Origin: an uncultured Bacteroidota bacterium | Lineage (GTDB): Bacteria > Bacteroidota > Bacteroidia > Bacteroidales > P3 | NCBI GenBank assembly: GCA_902791695.1 | Contig: CADAWR010000021.1 | Span: 1 to 55,468 of the forward strand | Direction: 5' to 3' | Length of the DNA stretch: 55,468 nt | Shown here: positions 20,227 through 28,923 of the stretch, piece by piece | How positions within the stretch are numbered: the first letter of the stretch is position 1 | Layout: the number at the start of each line of letters is the position of its first letter | Translations under genes and position numbers: made by a program | The notes under the pieces: model-generated | Databases searched by the model: none | What the model was told of the DNA's origin: nothing | What the model saw: only the letters and a program-made list of their open reading frames with translations

Positions 20227-20571
20227 ATGCAAAGCACCCGTCAAAATAAGATCTGCCGCCTCATACAGCAGGACATGAGCGACATCTTCCTGCGTGAGAT
20301 GAAGCCTGTACTTGGCCCGTCGCTCATCAGCGTCACCGCTGTGCGCATCACCCCCGACCTCTCCATCGCACGCGTCTATGTCTCCATCATGCCCATCGGC
20401 GACGGCACTCCCGACAGCATCATGGCTCTCATCCGTGAGAACAGCGCCGACCTACGCCGCCGTCTCGGCCTCCGCGAAGGCAAGCAGCTACGCATCATAC
20501 CGCAGCTCGAGTTCTTCATCGACGACACCCTCGACTACGTGGAGAACATTAACCGGCTCCTAAAGTCATAA
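20227..20571 (+). CDS. rbfA: Ribosome-binding factor A
   Basis: 114 residues, a single KH-like domain. It begins STRQNKICRLIQQDMSDIF, has the central LISVTAVRITPDLSIARVYV, and the end FFIDDTLDYVENINRLL matches the family (normally with DxxxxxxxxIxxLL). It helps mature the 5' end region of 16S rRNA. It is followed after 4 nt by a LolC/E-like permease, a pairing I know from other Bacteroidota. Confidence 0.92.
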   Translation: MQSTRQNKICRLIQQDMSDIFLREMKPVLGPSLISVTAVRITPDLSIARVYVSIMPIGDGTPDSIMALIRENSADLRRRLGLREGKQLRIIPQLEFFIDDTLDYVENINRLLKS

Positions 20572-20575
20572 GCCC

Positions 20576-21799
20576 GTGCGGCTCGAACAGCTCATCGCCG
20601 TACGCTATCTCTTCGCCCGCAGGCAGAAGTCTGTGGTCAACGTCATCTCTTGGATATCCCTCATAGGGCTGCTGGTGAGCACCGCGGCACTCATCGTCGT
20701 GCTCTCAGTCTACAACGGCATCGGCGAAATCACGCGCGGCCTCTTCGGCACCTTCGACCCCGAGCTCATCGTCGAGCCCGCCGAGGGCAAAACTTTCCGC
20801 ACCTCCGACATCGACTATCGCGCCCTGTGCCAGACCGACGGCGTCGAGCGCGTGGCACAGATTGCCGCGGAGACGGCATGGCTCACCTACGGCGACCGCC
20901 AGGCAATAGTCACCCTCCGCGGCGTCGACGAGAATTACCGCAGCATCAGCGGCCTCGACACCGTGCTCCACAACGGCGCCTACCAGCTCACCCTGGCCGA
21001 CGCCCCGGCACTAATCGTCGGCGGCGAGGTCTTCTACGGCCTCGGCATGAACCTCCTCTCCAACCGCCCCGCGGCGGTGCACATACCCAAGCGCGGCACC
21101 ACCTCGATGGGCATCACCATGGACCAAGCTTTCAACATTGGCTACGCCTACCCCGTGGCCTCCTTCTTCATCCAGCAGGACATCGACCGCCGCTTCGTGG
21201 TCACGCACATCGACTTCGTGCGCAGCCTTATGGACTACGCCCCCGACGAGGTCACCGCCCTCGCCGTCAAGCTGCGCCACGGCGCCGACGTCCAAAAGGT
21301 TAAGCAAGCCATCAACTCTAAACTCAAAACACAAAACCCGAAACTCACAGTAAAGGACCGCTACGACCAGCAGCCGCTCTACTTCAAGATATTCCGCACC
21401 GAGCGCCTCGGCATCTACCTCATCCTCTCGCTCATAGTGCTCATCTCCACCCTCAGCCTCGTCGCCTCGCTGTCGCTGCTCATCATCAACAAGCACCGCG
21501 ACATCTTCATCCTGCGCAGCATGGGCATGACCATGCGGCAGGTGCGCCGCGCCTTCGCCACCGAAGGGCTTCTCATCTGCCTCGTCGCCGTGGTGGCAGG
21601 CCTGCTGCTGGGCTTCATCGTCTGCTTCCTGCAGCAGCACTTCGGCATCATACGCATGGGCGACGGCAACTTCGTCGTCAGCGCCTTCCCCGTGGCCATG
21701 CGCGGCGTCGACTTCCTCGCCACCTTCCTCCTCGTCATGGCCATCAGCGGTGCCTCGGTCTTCCTCACCGTCCGCCGCCGCGGTGCCCTTGGCCAGTGA
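20576..21799 (+). CDS. FtsX-like ABC transporter permease of the LolC/LolE type
   Basis: 407 residues from a GTG. One N-terminal membrane segment (around 20-45, preceded by RYLFARRQKSVVNVISWISL as in LolC/E) is followed by a large periplasmic domain (about 46-270). Three C-terminal membrane segments end it (around 280-400), with the FtsX motif region INKHRDIFILRSMGMTMRQVRRAF. In proteobacteria such permeases extract lipoproteins from the inner membrane with a LolD ATPase; no ATPase gene is adjacent. The stop codon is 4 nt before the 11-nt tandem array. Confidence 0.85.
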   Translation: MRLEQLIAVRYLFARRQKSVVNVISWISLIGLLVSTAALIVVLSVYNGIGEITRGLFGTFDPELIVEPAEGKTFRTSDIDYRALCQTDGVERVAQIAAETAWLTYGDRQAIVTLRGVDENYRSISGLDTVLHNGAYQLTLADAPALIVGGEVFYGLGMNLLSNRPAAVHIPKRGTTSMGITMDQAFNIGYAYPVASFFIQQDIDRRFVVTHIDFVRSLMDYAPDEVTALAVKLRHGADVQKVKQAINSKLKTQNPKLTVKDRYDQQPLYFKIFRTERLGIYLILSLIVLISTLSLVASLSLLIINKHRDIFILRSMGMTMRQVRRAFATEGLLICLVAVVAGLLLGFIVCFLQQHFGIIRMGDGNFVVSAFPVAMRGVDFLATFLLVMAISGASVFLTVRRRGALGQ

Positions 21800-21803
21800 A
21801 GCC

Positions 21804-21957
21804 CCGCCCCTTCCCCATCCCTTTCCCTCTCCTTTCCTTCTCCTTCCCCAACCATTTCCATCTCCTTCCCATCTCCTTTCCCTCTCCTTCCCATCTCCTT
21901 CCACACCCCTCCCCATCTTCCTTACCGCGCTCTCGCCTCCCCCACACCTCCGTCGTC
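21804..21957 (+). repeat. Pyrimidine-rich tandem array with 11-nt period
   Basis: Fourteen consecutive 11-nt units can be written without a gap. The best preserved lie at 21859-21902 (CATCTCCTTCC, CATCTCCTTTC, CCTCTCCTTCC, CATCTCCTTCC). Nearly all bases are C or T on the plus strand. The register continues unchanged into the palindrome at 21958-22070. Eleven is not a multiple of three, and the stretch begins 4 nt after a stop codon, so it is not coding. Confidence 0.8.
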
Positions 21958-22070
21958 CCTCCGTATCCTCTCCGTCTGTTTACCGGTTGTTCACCGACTG
22001 TTCGACGGTTTAAACCGTCGAACAGTCGGAACCGGTAAACAGACGGAGAGGATACGGAGCGGGTACGGAG
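21958..22070. repeat. Palindromic 11-nt-module element, copy 1
   Basis: Two 48-nt arms (21959-22011 and 22012-22059) are exact reverse complements, apart from an extra 5 nt (GTTCA, 21989-21993 or equivalent) in the left arm. There is no loop: the centre is TTTAAA. Modules in the left arm are CTCCGTATCCT, CTCCGTCTGTT, TACCGGTTGTT and CACCGACTGTT. One extra module, CGGGTACGGAG (22060-22070), extends the right side. The element ends about 40 nt before the -7 box of cysS. Confidence 0.9.
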
Positions 22071-22111
22071 ATATTTCATTATAAAAACATTCTATATCTG
22101 TTTTTTTTGTG

Positions 22112-22119
22112 TATCTTTG
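22112..22119 (+). promoter_or_regulatory. -7 box of cysS
   Basis: TATCTTTG matches TANNTTTG. Transcription from about 22126 rules out the in-frame ATG at 22117 and leaves 22141 as the first usable start. No TTTG is seen at -33. Confidence 0.6.
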
Positions 22120-22140
22120 CACTTTAAAACATATGGCATT

Positions 22141-23628
22141 ATGGAACAGCAACTGTTGATATACAATACTTTGAGCCGCCAGAAGGAGCTCTTCCGCCCC
22201 ATTACCGAGGGACGCGTGGGCATGTATGTGTGCGGCCCGACTGTCTACGGCGACGGCCACCTGGGACACGCCCGCCCCGCCATCACCTTCGATGTGGTCT
22301 TCCGCTACCTGCAGCATCTGGGCTACAAGGTGCGCTATGTGCGCAACATCACCGACGTGGGCCACTTGGAGCACGACGCCGACGAGGGCGAGGACAAGAT
22401 TGCCAAGAAGGCGCGCCTGGAGCAGCTGGAGCCTATGGAGGTGGCGCAGTACTACACCAACCGCTACCATGCGGCCATGGAGCGCCTCAACGTGCTGCCC
22501 CCCAGCATAGAGCCCCACGCCAGCGGCCACATCATCGAGCAGATAGCCCTGGTGCAGCAGATACTCGACGCCGGCCTGGCCTATGTGAGCAACGGCTCGG
22601 TGTATTTCGACGTGCGCAAATACCAGGAGCAGACCCACAAGTACGGCCAGCTGAGCGGCCGCGTGATTGAGGAGATGCTCGCCACCACGCGCGAGCTCGA
22701 CGGGCAGGAGGAGAAGCACTTCCCGGGCGACTTCGCGCTGTGGAAGAAGGCAGCCCCCGAACACATCATGCGCTGGCCTTCGCCCTGGAGCGACGGCTTC
22801 CCGGGCTGGCACGCCGAGTGCACGGCCATGGGCGCCAAGTACCTCGGTTCGCCGTTCGACATCCACGGCGGCGGCATGGACCTGGTGTTCCCGCACCACG
22901 AGAGCGAGATAGCGCAGTGCGTGGCCTCCACCGGACATGCGCCGTGCCGCTACTGGATGCACAACAACATGATAACCATCAACGGCCAGAAGATGGGCAA
23001 GAGTCTGGGCAACTTCATCACCCTCGACGAGTTCTTCAACGGCAGCCACAAGGACAAGGACGGCAAGGAGATGCTCGAGCAGCCCTACAGCCCCATGACC
23101 ATACGCTTCTTTATACTGCAGGCGCACTACCGCAGCACCGTGGACTTCAGCAATGAGGCCCTGCAGGCGTCGGAAAAGGGCTTTGCCAAGCTCATGGAAG
23201 CCTACAAGACGCTCGGCCGCATCACCCCCTCGGGCAACGCCTCGGTGGCGCAGGTTTCCGAGCTGCGCGCCAAGTGCTACGAGGCCATGAACGACGACTT
23301 CAACACGCCGATAGTCATCAGCCACCTCTTCGACGCGGCACGCATCATCAACCAGGCCAACGACGGCAAGCTGAAGCTCAGCCAGGCCGACATCGACGAG
23401 CTCAAGGGAGTGTTCGACACCTTCCTCTTCGAGGTGATGGGCATGAAGGACGAGGCGGCGAGCGACAACACGGCCCTCATCGACGGCCTGATGCACATCA
23501 TCCTCGACATCCGCGCCACTGCCAAGGCCAACAAGGACTGGGCCACCAGCGACAAGATACGCGACGCCCTCGGCGCTGCCGGCGTCACCGTCAAGGACGG
23601 CAAGGACGGCGCCACGTACAGCTTCTAA
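22141..23628 (+). CDS. cysS: Cysteinyl-tRNA synthetase
   Basis: 495 residues. Class I signatures are present: the HIGH-like GHLGHARP near residue 40 and KMGKSLGN (KMSKS-like) near residue 290. Zinc ligands fit Cys in [13 protein letters not shown], Cys in WHAECTAMG and His in [10 protein letters not shown]. It charges tRNA-Cys in the cytosol. An in-frame ATG 8 codons upstream lies inside the promoter -7 box, so the start at 22141 is chosen. The two following genes are closely spaced. Confidence 0.96.
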   Translation: MEQQLLIYNTLSRQKELFRPITEGRVGMYVCGPTVYGDGHLGHARPAITFDVVFRYLQHLGYKVRYVRNITDVGHLEHDADEGEDKIAKKARLEQLEPMEVAQYYTNRYHAAMERLNVLPPSIEPHASGHIIEQIALVQQILDAGLAYVSNGSVYFDVRKYQEQTHKYGQLSGRVIEEMLATTRELDGQEEKHFPGDFALWKKAAPEHIMRWPSPWSDGFPGWHAECTAMGAKYLGSPFDIHGGGMDLVFPHHESEIAQCVASTGHAPCRYWMHNNMITINGQKMGKSLGNFITLDEFFNGSHKDKDGKEMLEQPYSPMTIRFFILQAHYRSTVDFSNEALQASEKGFAKLMEAYKTLGRITPSGNASVAQVSELRAKCYEAMNDDFNTPIVISHLFDAARIINQANDGKLKLSQADIDELKGVFDTFLFEVMGMKDEAASDNTALIDGLMHIILDIRATAKANKDWATSDKIRDALGAAGVTVKDGKDGATYSF

Positions 23629-23641
23629 ACAACACAATGAT

Positions 23642-24367
23642 ATGAAAAGAGCAGACTGGATTCTTATCCTTTGCGTCATCGTGGTGCTGACGCCTTTCTT
23701 CATTCCCGCCACGGGGTTCTTCGCATGGTTCACCGCAGCCACCACGGCGCACCCCTACATCATGGCCTTCTTCAAGTTCGCCATACTGGCCACACTGGGC
23801 GAGATGCTTGCCTTGCGCATCCGCAAGGGGGTCTACAACGAGCCGGGCTTCGGCGTGGCACCGCGCATGATTGTGTGGGGCTTCCTCGGCATGGCTATCG
23901 CTATGGCTATGGTTATCTTCAAGACCGGCGTGCCGGCCTTCCTGGGCTCGGTGGCCGACGCCCTGACGGGCAACGCGGGTCATGCCGCAGCCTACGCCGC
24001 TGTGTTCAAGGCCTCTGAACTGACGTGGGGCAAGCTGGGCATAGCCTTCGCGGTGAGCGTGCTCATGAACAGCATCTTCGCACCCGTGATGATGACCTTC
24101 CACAAGTGCACCGACATACATATCACCGACAATGGCGGCACGGTGCGCGGCCTCTTCCGCCCGATAAAGATGCGCGAGATATTCCGCGAGCGCATCAACT
24201 GGGACGTACAGTGGAACCTGGTCATCAAAAAGACCATCCCCCTGTTCTGGTTCCCCGCACACACCATTACCTTCATCCTGCCGCCGACGCTGCAGGTGCT
24301 CTTCGCCGCCCTGCTGGGTGTGGCTCTGGGTCTCATCCTCGCACTGGCCGGAGGCAGCAAGAAATGA
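23642..24367 (+). CDS. Multi-pass membrane protein, possibly Mpv17/PMP22-like
   Basis: 241 residues with five or so hydrophobic segments (about 5-25, 38-60, 75-95, 135-155 and 200-235). The C-terminal block WNLVIKKTIPLFWFPAHTIT with a following FILPPTLQ resembles the end of Mpv17/PMP22-type proteins, but I cannot confirm this by eye. No catalytic residues are evident. It overlaps the next gene by ATGA and follows cysS after 13 nt, so the three are probably one transcript. Confidence 0.6.
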   Translation: MKRADWILILCVIVVLTPFFIPATGFFAWFTAATTAHPYIMAFFKFAILATLGEMLALRIRKGVYNEPGFGVAPRMIVWGFLGMAIAMAMVIFKTGVPAFLGSVADALTGNAGHAAAYAAVFKASELTWGKLGIAFAVSVLMNSIFAPVMMTFHKCTDIHITDNGGTVRGLFRPIKMREIFRERINWDVQWNLVIKKTIPLFWFPAHTITFILPPTLQVLFAALLGVALGLILALAGGSKK

Positions 24368-25533
24368 AGCGCTTTGCAATAGGTTTGATGGGGGTGCTGG
24401 GGCTGATGGGCTCCGCATGGGCGCAGTCGCCCTTCAAGCTCGACGTCCACGGCTTCGCCAACCCCCACTACTATGCCGACAGCCGCTCGGTGGTGGGCGG
24501 GCGTGAGGATATGATGCTTTTCTTCCCCAAGCCCATCCTGCGCGACAGCCTCGGCCACGACATCAACGACGGCTGGCAGGCCAACATGCTGGCCATCACC
24601 GCCCGCCTTGGCTTGCGCGTCACGGGACCCGACATGCTGGGGGCCAAGACCACGGCCTATATCGAGGGCGACTTTACCGGCGCCACCAACGACAACATCA
24701 ACACGCTGCGCCTGCGCCATGCCTACATCGATATGGACTGGGGTGGACGCCACCGCCTGCTCATGGGCCAGTACTGGTACGCCATGGTGGTGCACGAGAT
24801 AATGCCCATGACCAACCCGCTGAACATGGGCTCGCCGTTCCACTGCTACGCCCGCCAGCCGCAGGTGCGCTACGAGTACCACCTCGGCGGACTGGAAGCC
24901 GTGGCCGTGGCGCAGTGGCAGCTTGACAACAAGAGCCAGGGCTTGCTCGACGGCGATGCCGCCGCCTCTACCTTCTTTGCACGCCACAGCCTGGTGCCTG
25001 AGCTGACGGCACAGCTGCGCTACCGCAGCGAGCGCCTTTTCGTGGGCGCTGCCGTCAACGCCAAGACCATACAGCCCATAGTGCCCGACCCCAACGGCGC
25101 ATTGTACTCGTCGCTGACCTACTCGGTGTTTGGCAGCTACAAGCTCGGCGGCGTCACCGTCAAGGCCCAGACCCTGCTGAACAACAGCCTCTACGAGGGC
25201 TGCTCGCTGGGCGGCTACCTGATGCTGGCCGACAGCACGTTCCGTGACTGGCACTTCAACACGGTGTGGGTCGACGTGGAGCGCAACCGCGGCCATTGGC
25301 GCCCCGGCCTCTTCCTCGGCTACGCCAAGAACATGGACTACGGCAACAACGTCTTTGTCCATTGCTTCGGGCGTGCACATGACATGGAATACCTGTGGCG
25401 CGTGCAGCCACGCCTCACCTACACCACCCTGACAGGCCTGAGCTTCGTGGGCGAGGTGGAGTACACCAAGGCCGGTTACAAAGAGCCGGTGGCAAACTGC
25501 CGCCTCTCGCTGAGCGTGGTGTATGCATTCTGA
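24364..25533 (+). CDS. Outer-membrane beta-barrel (porin-like) protein
   Basis: 389 residues from the ATG overlapping the upstream stop. The signal peptide ends at SAWAQ (about residue 21). The body is a long series of amphipathic strands with many Tyr/Trp/His residues (for example RLRHAYIDMDWGGRHRLLMG) and ends in a strand closing with Phe (LSLSVVYAF), as in porins. The frame is open further upstream, but that part overlaps the membrane-protein gene. Substrate unknown. Confidence 0.75.
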   Translation: MKRFAIGLMGVLGLMGSAWAQSPFKLDVHGFANPHYYADSRSVVGGREDMMLFFPKPILRDSLGHDINDGWQANMLAITARLGLRVTGPDMLGAKTTAYIEGDFTGATNDNINTLRLRHAYIDMDWGGRHRLLMGQYWYAMVVHEIMPMTNPLNMGSPFHCYARQPQVRYEYHLGGLEAVAVAQWQLDNKSQGLLDGDAAASTFFARHSLVPELTAQLRYRSERLFVGAAVNAKTIQPIVPDPNGALYSSLTYSVFGSYKLGGVTVKAQTLLNNSLYEGCSLGGYLMLADSTFRDWHFNTVWVDVERNRGHWRPGLFLGYAKNMDYGNNVFVHCFGRAHDMEYLWRVQPRLTYTTLTGLSFVGEVEYTKAGYKEPVANCRLSLSVVYAF

Positions 25534-25577
25534 TATGTTAAAAATAGACAAAAGTCGTGCTAATTAAAAATAATGCG

Positions 25578-25585
25578 TATATTTG
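25578..25585 (+). promoter_or_regulatory. -7 box of the T9SS adhesin gene
   Basis: TATATTTG matches TANNTTTG. A start near 25592 gives an AT-rich leader of about 80 nt containing runs of A before the ATG at 25674. Confidence 0.5.
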
Positions 25586-25673
25586 CATTATAAGACGATG
25601 TGTGCAATAACGTCCAAATATATAGAAGACAATATTTTAATAAAACAATAACAACAACAAAAAAACAACAATT

Positions 25674-27227
25674 ATGAAAAAAGTATTATTCTCTTTGGCT
25701 CTTGCGGCTCTTATGCTCCCGCTGAGCGCACAGAACATTACCACTTTCCCCTATGACGAGGGTTTTGAGGCTGGTATACCTGAGAACTACACCTTTATCG
25801 ATGCCGATGGTGATGGCAACAACTGGTTCCTAATGGACTTCACCGGCAGCGCCACCAACCGTGCCCACAGCGGCATGGCCTGCATTAGCTCCGCTTCTTA
25901 CGACAACAACACTGGTGCTCTGACACCCGACAACTGGATGATTCTCCCCGGCTTTGAGATTCCTACTGACGCCACCGACTTCAACCTCACTTGGTGGGTG
26001 CGTGGTCAGGATCCCAGCTGGGCCGCTGAGAACTATTCCGTCTACATTTCCACCACTGGCAACACTGTTGCAGACTTCACCACTGCCGCCTACGATGACG
26101 TCGCCACCGGCGAATACATCAGGCGTTCTGTCAGCCTCGCCAGCTATGCCGGCCAGACCATCTACATTGCCTTCCGTCACTACAACGTGACCGACATGTT
26201 CCAGCTGAACATTGACGACATCCACGTTGGTGGCCCGCAGGCTCCCTTCGTGAGCATTGAAGGTCCCACCACTGGCATGGCCGGTGATGCCCTCACCTTC
26301 ACCGCTACCAGCAGCGAGGAGAACTCCACCTATGCTTGGACTATCGATGGTACCGCCCAGAACACTAACGGCGCTACCCTGACCCACACCTTCACCGCCG
26401 ACGGCACCTATGAGATTGCTGTTACCGCTACCGCCAACGGTCTCACCAGCGATGCCACATCCATGACTGTTACCATCATCAGCTGTGATCCCGTCACCAC
26501 TCTTCCCTGGGAAGAGGGCTTTGAGGGTACCGGCGACTGCTGGACGTTCCACAACCTGAGCAGCGACAATGGCTTCCACTTTGCTACTGCCAACCCGCTG
26601 TATGGTCTTAACTCACACTCTGGCGACGGCCTTCTGTTCGGTGCCTACAACGATTACGAGGATGCCAACCAGTGGGCTATCTCTCCCATCATCACCATTC
26701 CTGCCGAGGGTGCTAACATGAACTTCTGGCTCTCTGCCACCGAATACGAGGGCATTCAGACCCACTACGAGATTCGCGTCTCCAATGGCGGCACCGAAGT
26801 TGCGGACTTCACCAACCTTGTCAGTGAAGAGACTACCAGCACCATGGGTGATAGCTATGAATACGCTGAGCGTAACGTTTCCCTCGCTGACTTTGCCGGT
26901 CAGACCATCCGCATTGCCATCCACAACATGACTGGCATGGGCGGCGACTGCATGATGGTTGACGATATCACCATCAACAGTGGCGTCGGTATCGAAGAGG
27001 TCAACAACAAAATTAACGTGGAAGTCTACCCCAACCCCGTGCTTGACATTCTCAACGTCAACGGCAAAAACATCAAAAAGGTTGAGGTTATCGACATGAA
27101 CGGCCGTACCGTGCTCACCAGCGAGCGTGCCGGTCGCATCAACATGAGCACTCTCTCCGAGGGCGTCTACATGGTTCGTGTCACCACCGGAAAAGGTGTT
27201 GCCACCGAGAAGATTGTTAAGAAATAA
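25674..27227 (+). CDS. T9SS-secreted adhesin-like protein with PKD domain
   Basis: 517 residues: a signal peptide (1-20, ending LSAQ), then two similar jelly-roll domains. Residues about 25-185 and 275-425 are each built around LPWEEGFEG/FPYDEGFEA, and NWMILPGFEIP/QWAISPIITIP, as in cleaved-adhesin or choice-of-anchor J domains. A PKD-like domain sits between them (about 190-270, SIEGPTTGMAGDALTFTATS). A type A T9SS sorting domain follows (about 445-517, with EVYPNPV, IDMNGRTV and LSEGVYMVRV). It is likely a surface or released protein; the ligand is unknown. It has its own promoter and a strong terminator. Confidence 0.88.
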   Translation: MKKVLFSLALAALMLPLSAQNITTFPYDEGFEAGIPENYTFIDADGDGNNWFLMDFTGSATNRAHSGMACISSASYDNNTGALTPDNWMILPGFEIPTDATDFNLTWWVRGQDPSWAAENYSVYISTTGNTVADFTTAAYDDVATGEYIRRSVSLASYAGQTIYIAFRHYNVTDMFQLNIDDIHVGGPQAPFVSIEGPTTGMAGDALTFTATSSEENSTYAWTIDGTAQNTNGATLTHTFTADGTYEIAVTATANGLTSDATSMTVTIISCDPVTTLPWEEGFEGTGDCWTFHNLSSDNGFHFATANPLYGLNSHSGDGLLFGAYNDYEDANQWAISPIITIPAEGANMNFWLSATEYEGIQTHYEIRVSNGGTEVADFTNLVSEETTSTMGDSYEYAERNVSLADFAGQTIRIAIHNMTGMGGDCMMVDDITINSGVGIEEVNNKINVEVYPNPVLDILNVNGKNIKKVEVIDMNGRTVLTSERAGRINMSTLSEGVYMVRVTTGKGVATEKIVKK

Positions 27228-27228
27228 C

Positions 27229-27290
27229 AATAATCTTATATAACAGAAAAGGCCGTCGAATGACGGCCTTTTCTGTTATATAAGATTATT
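27229..27290. terminator. Bidirectional terminator, 29-bp perfect stem
   Basis: Arms 27229-27257 and 27262-27290 are exactly complementary around the loop GAAT. The core AAAAGGCCGTC...GACGGCCTTTT gives A and T tracts on both strands. It lies between the converging T9SS gene and fabD and overlaps the fabD stop codon by one base. Confidence 0.92.
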
Positions 27291-28168
27291 TATTCTGCCG
27301 AGTGAGCGTTGGCATTAGCGTCGACGCGCTTCACCATGCCCTGCAGGGCGGTGCCGGGGCCTACCTCAATAAACTCATCGGCGCCGTCGCGGAGCATATT
27401 CTGCACGGTGGCAGTCCAACGCACCGGCGAGGTAAGCTGCATGAGCAGGTTGCGCTTAATCTCAGCGGGATCGCTGTGCGGCATAGCGTCCACGTTCTGG
27501 TAGCAGGGGCATACCGGCTTGTGAAACTCAGTACGCTCGATGGCTTCGGCCAGCTCCACACGTGCGGGCTCCATGAGGGGGCTGTGGAAAGCTCCGCCCA
27601 CGGCGAGCGGCAAAGCCTTGCCCTTAACCTCCTTGACCTTCTCGCAAGCACGTGCCACGCCCTCGTTGGTGCCGCTGATGACCAGCTGGCCCGGGCAGTT
27701 GTAGTTGGCAGGCACCACCACCTCGCCCTCGACGCTGGCGCAGATATCTTCCACAGTCTTGTCGTCGAGCTTGAGCACGGCGGCCATGGTCGACGGTGTC
27801 TTTTCGCAGCATTTCTGCATGGCATTGGCGCGAGCTATGACCAGCCTCAGGCCATCCTCGAAACTCATGGCGCCTGCGGCCACCAGCGCCGAGAACTCGC
27901 CGAGCGAGTGTCCACCCACCATATCTGGCTTGAAGGCATCGCCCATATACTTGGCCAGAATGACACTATGCAGGAAGATGGCGGGCTGCGTCACCTTGGT
28001 CTGCTTGAGGTCCTCCGGCGTACCGGCGAACATCAGGTCAGTGATGCGGAAGCCAATAATCTCATTGGCTTTCTCAAACATCGCACGGCACTCCTCGTTG
28101 CCGTCGTATAGATTCTTACCCATGCCCACAAACTGGGCTCCCTGTCCGGGGAATACGTATGCTTTCAT
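27290..28168 (-). CDS. fabD: Malonyl-CoA:ACP transacylase
   Basis: 292 residues from the ATG at 28168 (MKAYVFPGQGAQF). An in-frame ATG 8 codons upstream does not fit the family. The nucleophile Ser88 is in GHSLGEFSAL and the catalytic His195 is in GGAFHSPLMEPA; the Gln of PGQGAQ is also present. It loads malonyl groups onto acyl carrier protein for fatty-acid synthesis. It is the last gene of a six-gene minus-strand operon headed by cobB. Confidence 0.95.
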   Translation of the reverse strand: MKAYVFPGQGAQFVGMGKNLYDGNEECRAMFEKANEIIGFRITDLMFAGTPEDLKQTKVTQPAIFLHSVILAKYMGDAFKPDMVGGHSLGEFSALVAAGAMSFEDGLRLVIARANAMQKCCEKTPSTMAAVLKLDDKTVEDICASVEGEVVVPANYNCPGQLVISGTNEGVARACEKVKEVKGKALPLAVGGAFHSPLMEPARVELAEAIERTEFHKPVCPCYQNVDAMPHSDPAEIKRNLLMQLTSPVRWTATVQNMLRDGADEFIEVGPGTALQGMVKRVDANANAHSAE

Positions 28169-28197
28169 ATCATGTGTTGTTATAAGTGACAAATCTT

Positions 28198-28911
28198 TTA
28201 TCTATAGAACTTGTAGCCCACGCCCAGCATGACGATACCGCGCTGACCACCCTTGCTGATGGATTTGCCGCTGGTGAAATCCTTACCAAAGATGTCGACG
28301 CTGATATTGTCGTGGATATTGAGGCTAACAAAAAACTCATCGGTGACGAAATACTTGGCCTGGATCATGGTGCTGACACCGCTACCCATGTTAAATGTGA
28401 CACCCCCTTTTCCGTCAGTACGAGTATTCGGCACCTCTACGTCCCCAATGGTCTCGTAGGATTTGCCGGAAATGCCACTAAACGGCATCAGGAAGATACC
28501 TGCAGCAGCCTGCAACTCGATATTCTCGACAGGCCAGTAGGAGAACGACAGACGCATGTCAATCGACAGATCCCACCATTTGTAGTCCATGTGTTTGGTG
28601 TGGCCATTGTCGAGCAGTTCATTGTATTTGATACCCTGCGCCAGGTAGCTAAGCTCGAGCTGGTATCCCCACGAGAGACTCTTGGAAATCTCCTGGTCGC
28701 CCTCGTAACGGAACGACGCGGCAAGGCCTGGGGTTGTGGTAAGCCCGCTGGCCTTAGGACCGAAGTCACGCGGCGTGATATTGAAGTCGGTACCGACGTT
28801 AAGGAGGTATGACTTGTTGCCGTTCCACGGGGTATAGTATCGAAAACCCTGTGCGGTGGCTGTAACAGCAAATGTGGCAAGTGCCAGTACAAATAAGAAG
28901 TGTTTTTTCAT
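28198..28911 (-). CDS. Outer-membrane beta-barrel protein
   Basis: 237 residues. The signal peptide ends at TATAQ (about residue 21). Amphipathic strands rich in aromatic residues follow (WGYQLELSYLAQG, DLSIDMRLSFSYW) up to an end in ...VGYKFYR. It resembles the many PorT-like or outer-membrane barrel proteins of Bacteroidales, but I assign no specific function. It lies 12 nt downstream of the flippase gene and 29 nt before fabD. Confidence 0.7.
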   Translation of the reverse strand: MKKHFLFVLALATFAVTATAQGFRYYTPWNGNKSYLLNVGTDFNITPRDFGPKASGLTTTPGLAASFRYEGDQEISKSLSWGYQLELSYLAQGIKYNELLDNGHTKHMDYKWWDLSIDMRLSFSYWPVENIELQAAAGIFLMPFSGISGKSYETIGDVEVPNTRTDGKGGVTFNMGSGVSTMIQAKYFVTDEFFVSLNIHDNISVDIFGKDFTSGKSISKGGQRGIVMLGVGYKFYR

Positions 28912-28923
28912 GTGTTGGTTGTT

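Noticed and set aside
20576-21799. FtsX cell-division protein.
   Set aside because: The N-terminal RYLFARRQKSVVNVISWISL and the large periplasmic domain fit LolC/LolE-type permeases, and no ftsE is adjacent.
21804-22070. CRISPR array as an explanation for the repeated units.
   Set aside because: The units are 11 nt, contiguous and without spacers, and no cas genes are present.
21765-22079. Long open frames on the minus strand rich in Gly, Glu, Lys and Arg over the tandem array.
   Set aside because: They are produced by the purine-rich 11-nt repeats; the composition is repetitive and the frames run through the palindrome and the cysS promoter.
21991-23745. 584-codon open frame antisense to cysS.
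   Set aside because: It is a shadow of the GC-rich cysS coding strand; the translation is rich in Val, Ala, Gly, His and Leu with no recognisable domain, while cysS is certain.
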